A stretch of DNA of 64,000 bases from Strongylocentrotus purpuratus. Lineage: Eukaryota > Echinodermata > Echinoidea > Camarodonta > Strongylocentrotidae. Numbering within the stretch: position 1 is the first letter of the stretch; every line of letters starts with the position of its first letter. A program made the position numbers and the translations under genes. Positions 61,571-64,000 of the stretch are shown here, one piece after another. The notes under the pieces were generated by a model. The model searched no databases. It worked only from the letters and a program-made list of their open reading frames with translations, and was not told the DNA's origin. The DNA lies in NCBI RefSeq assembly GCF_000002235.5, contig NW_022145610.1, positions 35,758,266 through 35,822,265 on the forward strand. The letters are read 5' to 3'.

Positions 61571-62728
61571 TTGCAACTGGGACAAAAGTAGAAGACGGTC
61601 TGCCCTTCATCAGCAGATCTGGTCTGTCTGGTGTGATAGTGAAGCCCGTCATGGCCGCAGTGAGAACATGCTCGGTCAACCTGATAAGAAAACAGTAACA
61701 CAATTAAGAACAGAAGAAAAAGAAGAGTTGCCATTTCAAAGATAATTGTATTGATTTGTATTAAAGCAGTTTCTGACTATCAACTGGAATCACAATTTTT
61801 CTTATTGATAATTAGATTTTCACTTTCAACATATTTGAAGAACTCAAATTCATAAAAGAACTTATCCATATTTTCATTGGCTCTGGATATTAAAGGCCCA
61901 CTGCACTACTTGTAGCTACTCCCTATATTAAACAATGCATAATCGGTGACCATTGGTCTCCCATGATCCTCTTTTTCTTATGTTAACTGAGAGCTGAGTT
62001 GATCAGATAACCACCTGTCCAGTAACCTTACAGGGTGGTCTAATCCCTCCTGTAAACTAGTACTGATAAGCTTTAATCTATGTAATTCTTCTTCTCTTCT
62101 GTTCAGTTTCGAAAGAATTGAACTCACTGCCTACAGGAGCCAGGCCATTCATGAACTAAGCCTATGTGACTGAGACAATTAAAGTAGTTAACAAGTAAAG
62201 TAAACTGTTCATAAAATGTTCATTCATTTCTAAATTGAAGGGGTCATTGGTGACAAGTTCATATTTGAATATAAATGACAAGCATTCTTGAGAGCATTTT
62301 AATGAAGTATTTTAATGAAGTTATTTCTATGGTAACAAATGACAATGTCCTCTTATTTATTATCAGAAGGAGATTGTATTTGAACTATGTGGAAATAAAA
62401 AATAATAATATATGAAATTTGTAAGGCATTGAATCCACTTGAAATCAAATGCTCAAGGAGCACTTGTGACACAAAAAAGAGATCACATAAAAGCATCTGC
62501 ATTATAAACAAAGGAACAGCATTAAGAGACATGTAGAACATACAAAAGTGAGAGAAAATTATATGCCAAATTAAACATTCGGTATACATTTTAAGAATCT
62601 CCTAGGGTTTGTTATTTTGATACTTACCACAGGTCCTAGATCTTCGGATGGATGGCCCCTTTCTGTTTTTCTTGTCCTACGCTCATTCATTTTCCGGTGA
62701 GAATGGTAGACTACATCTGCCCAGGTGT
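61571..62728 (-). CDS. POLR1H: RNA polymerase I subunit RPA12 (ZNRD1), two C-terminal exons; N-terminus outside window
   Basis: RPA12 is the small zinc-ribbon subunit of RNA polymerase I that supports RNA cleavage and proofreading in the nucleolus. On the minus strand, exon 62728-62628 enters in phase 1 and encodes (D)[17 protein letters not shown] through EDLGPV. Exon 61680-61571 encodes [18 protein letters not shown] followed by [19 protein letters not shown]. This is the TFIIS-type C-terminal ribbon: CxxC, the catalytic hairpin with RSADE, then a second CxxC. Human ZNRD1 has the same [40 protein letters not shown] run. Borders fit splice rules (acceptors at 62729-62730 and 61681-61682; donors GTAAGT(A)). 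The N-terminal ribbon was not found in 62729-64000 and is probably further right. The final few codons are unresolved: the second exon either splices at GTAAGT to an unseen short exon or reads AAG TAA and stops at once. Confidence 0.9.
61890..62085. repeat. Dispersed repeat, family shared with 8277-8490
   Basis: It begins ATTAAAGGCCCACTGCACTA and matches 8277-8490 block by block. It lies within the POLR1H intron between the two visible exons. Confidence 0.65.
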
Positions 62729-64000
62729 CTGAGGTAATAAATGTCAAACAGAGGATATTAGATTTTTCTTAAAAATTAAATAAGGTACATCACTTAAACC
62801 ATAATAGTGAAAGAGTAATGTAAACAAACTCCTAAAACTGTTACGGTCGCTAACTGAACACATACGCGCGCGCGCCCGCACCACATGCCACCATCGGTAC
62901 GGTATGCAATTGTATTGTGCTAGTTGCTACAGTTTGCCATGAATCCTGTGAGAATATGCATAGAGTCTACTATAAGTCTTTGTTTTTAGGAAAAATACTC
63001 CGAAAAAGATAAGAAAATTGACACGAAACAGGCAACAAACATAGAGTAGACCCTATGCATATCGACTTTTAAATCATGACCGGCTTTATTTGGACATTTG
63101 ATGAATGAGGTCTTCACGCCGGAGTTACGGGTCAAAGTTTGGATAGACTTCTAAAGTTCTGAACTAGCGCTGCGCTGAGTTTTGTACAGTGGTGTTTGAA
63201 ATGTTGAGAATCAATAGAACAGCCAGGATACTGTAACAAATCAGGGTTTTAGTATTGGACGAAGGTTAAGCATTTTCTGTTGTACGCGCATGCGCTATAG
63301 CAACGGCGCATCATTGATTTAGCAATTACCAAACTGAAGGAAAATGAGCATAAATTACATATTTTGATCATGTTGGTGCAATTATCATGTTTCTTTTGGG
63401 GATAAACCCGGGATATTATTTGTAATAGTTATCTAATCAGGAATAAGGGGTTATACTGAAGATTATATGTGAAGATTTAAAGGGATTAGCAGAAATGTTG
63501 TGTTGAAGTGTTGTTTTACTAACGAGGACATAATTGCCCTTTTATACAGTTATGTATAGGGAAATTATTAGTACGGAAAGATTGTGTATTAGAGCTTTCC
63601 ACTGCACTGTATCCGTTATACAGGCCAGCCTCACCGAGGCTAACCTGAAGTTTGCACTTGTATTACCCTACCTGTTGACCACGTGAGCATTAAAGCTTTT
63701 TGACTTAGAAATCGATATTCTGGTTTAAATTCTTAGAGCATGCAGTGAAACGTTTGGTGATTACGAAGGAATGAATGATTGATTGATTGCTCGAAGGATG
63801 TTCAATTGACTGTTGCTGTGCACAACGATTGGGGTGACCGATTGCAGTCGAAGGATGCATGATTGTTAATAGTCTAGTAATAATACGCCCTGTGACGTGC
63901 ACGAGCAGTGAAAGAACTCCAGCCATCAAGCTACGGGCATATATTTTGTCCAAACGAACGACGGTGAGCGCCAGGCCAGACACGGGCATCCTGACAAATA
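62729..64000. other. POLR1H intron and right-hand edge, no further exon seen
   Basis: No CxxC-rich N-terminal ribbon exon was found on the minus strand. CpG is more frequent than elsewhere (for example GCGCGCGCGCCC near 62866). The open frame on the minus strand at 63705-63989 has no recognised domain. Confidence 0.45.
63286..63295. promoter_or_regulatory. NRF1-type palindrome
   Basis: GCGCATGCGC is the exact NRF1 consensus, followed eight bases later by a GCAACGGCG stretch. Such sites mark CpG-rich housekeeping promoters, but no transcript start is visible, so function is only inferred. Confidence 0.35.

Overview
This is animal nuclear DNA. The genes are split into many short exons with GT-AG introns of about 0.5 to 9 kb, and the introns are AT-rich and full of microsatellites, nested transposons and tRNA-derived SINEs. 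The repeat style (TTAA-flanked MITEs, hAT remnants, Tx1/L1-like LINEs, many TACATGTA octamers, G/C homopolymer runs) and the protein sequences fit a marine invertebrate deuterostome, most likely a sea urchin. The species is an inference; no marker in the window proves it.

Layout: (1) 2404-20403, plus strand: eleven exons of argininosuccinate synthase (ASS1), with the first ~58 codons upstream of the window. Its penultimate-but-one intron (11671-19776) holds a layered repeat: a terminal-inverted-repeat element containing two opposed TTAA MITEs, a LINE inserted into one of them, and a 1611-bp unit present three times. (2) 20404-26604: intergenic, ending in a ~1.9 kb satellite of ~110-bp monomers with a conserved hairpin and a six-monomer higher-order repeat, about 550 bp upstream of the next gene's start codon. 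(3) 26605-52244, plus strand: the complete nine-exon coding sequence (477 codons) of a Ca2+-regulated mitochondrial ATP-Mg/phosphate carrier (SLC25A24/SCaMC type). Its introns carry two hAT-like elements, several MITEs and two partial copies of its own exons. (4) 52245-61570: 3' flank and intergenic DNA with long hairpin-forming inverted repeats. (5) 61571-62728, minus strand: two exons of RNA polymerase I subunit RPA12 (POLR1H/ZNRD1), with the N-terminal exon(s) beyond the right edge. This gene converges on the carrier gene.

The three genes are unrelated housekeeping functions (urea/arginine metabolism, mitochondrial nucleotide exchange, rRNA transcription), and nothing in the sequence shows they act together. 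No viral element, CRISPR array, operon or toxin gene was seen. The most distinctive signals are the layered triplication inside the ASS1 intron, a short dispersed element with stacked perfect hairpins and a hammerhead-ribozyme-like core, and the higher-order hairpin satellite beside the carrier promoter.
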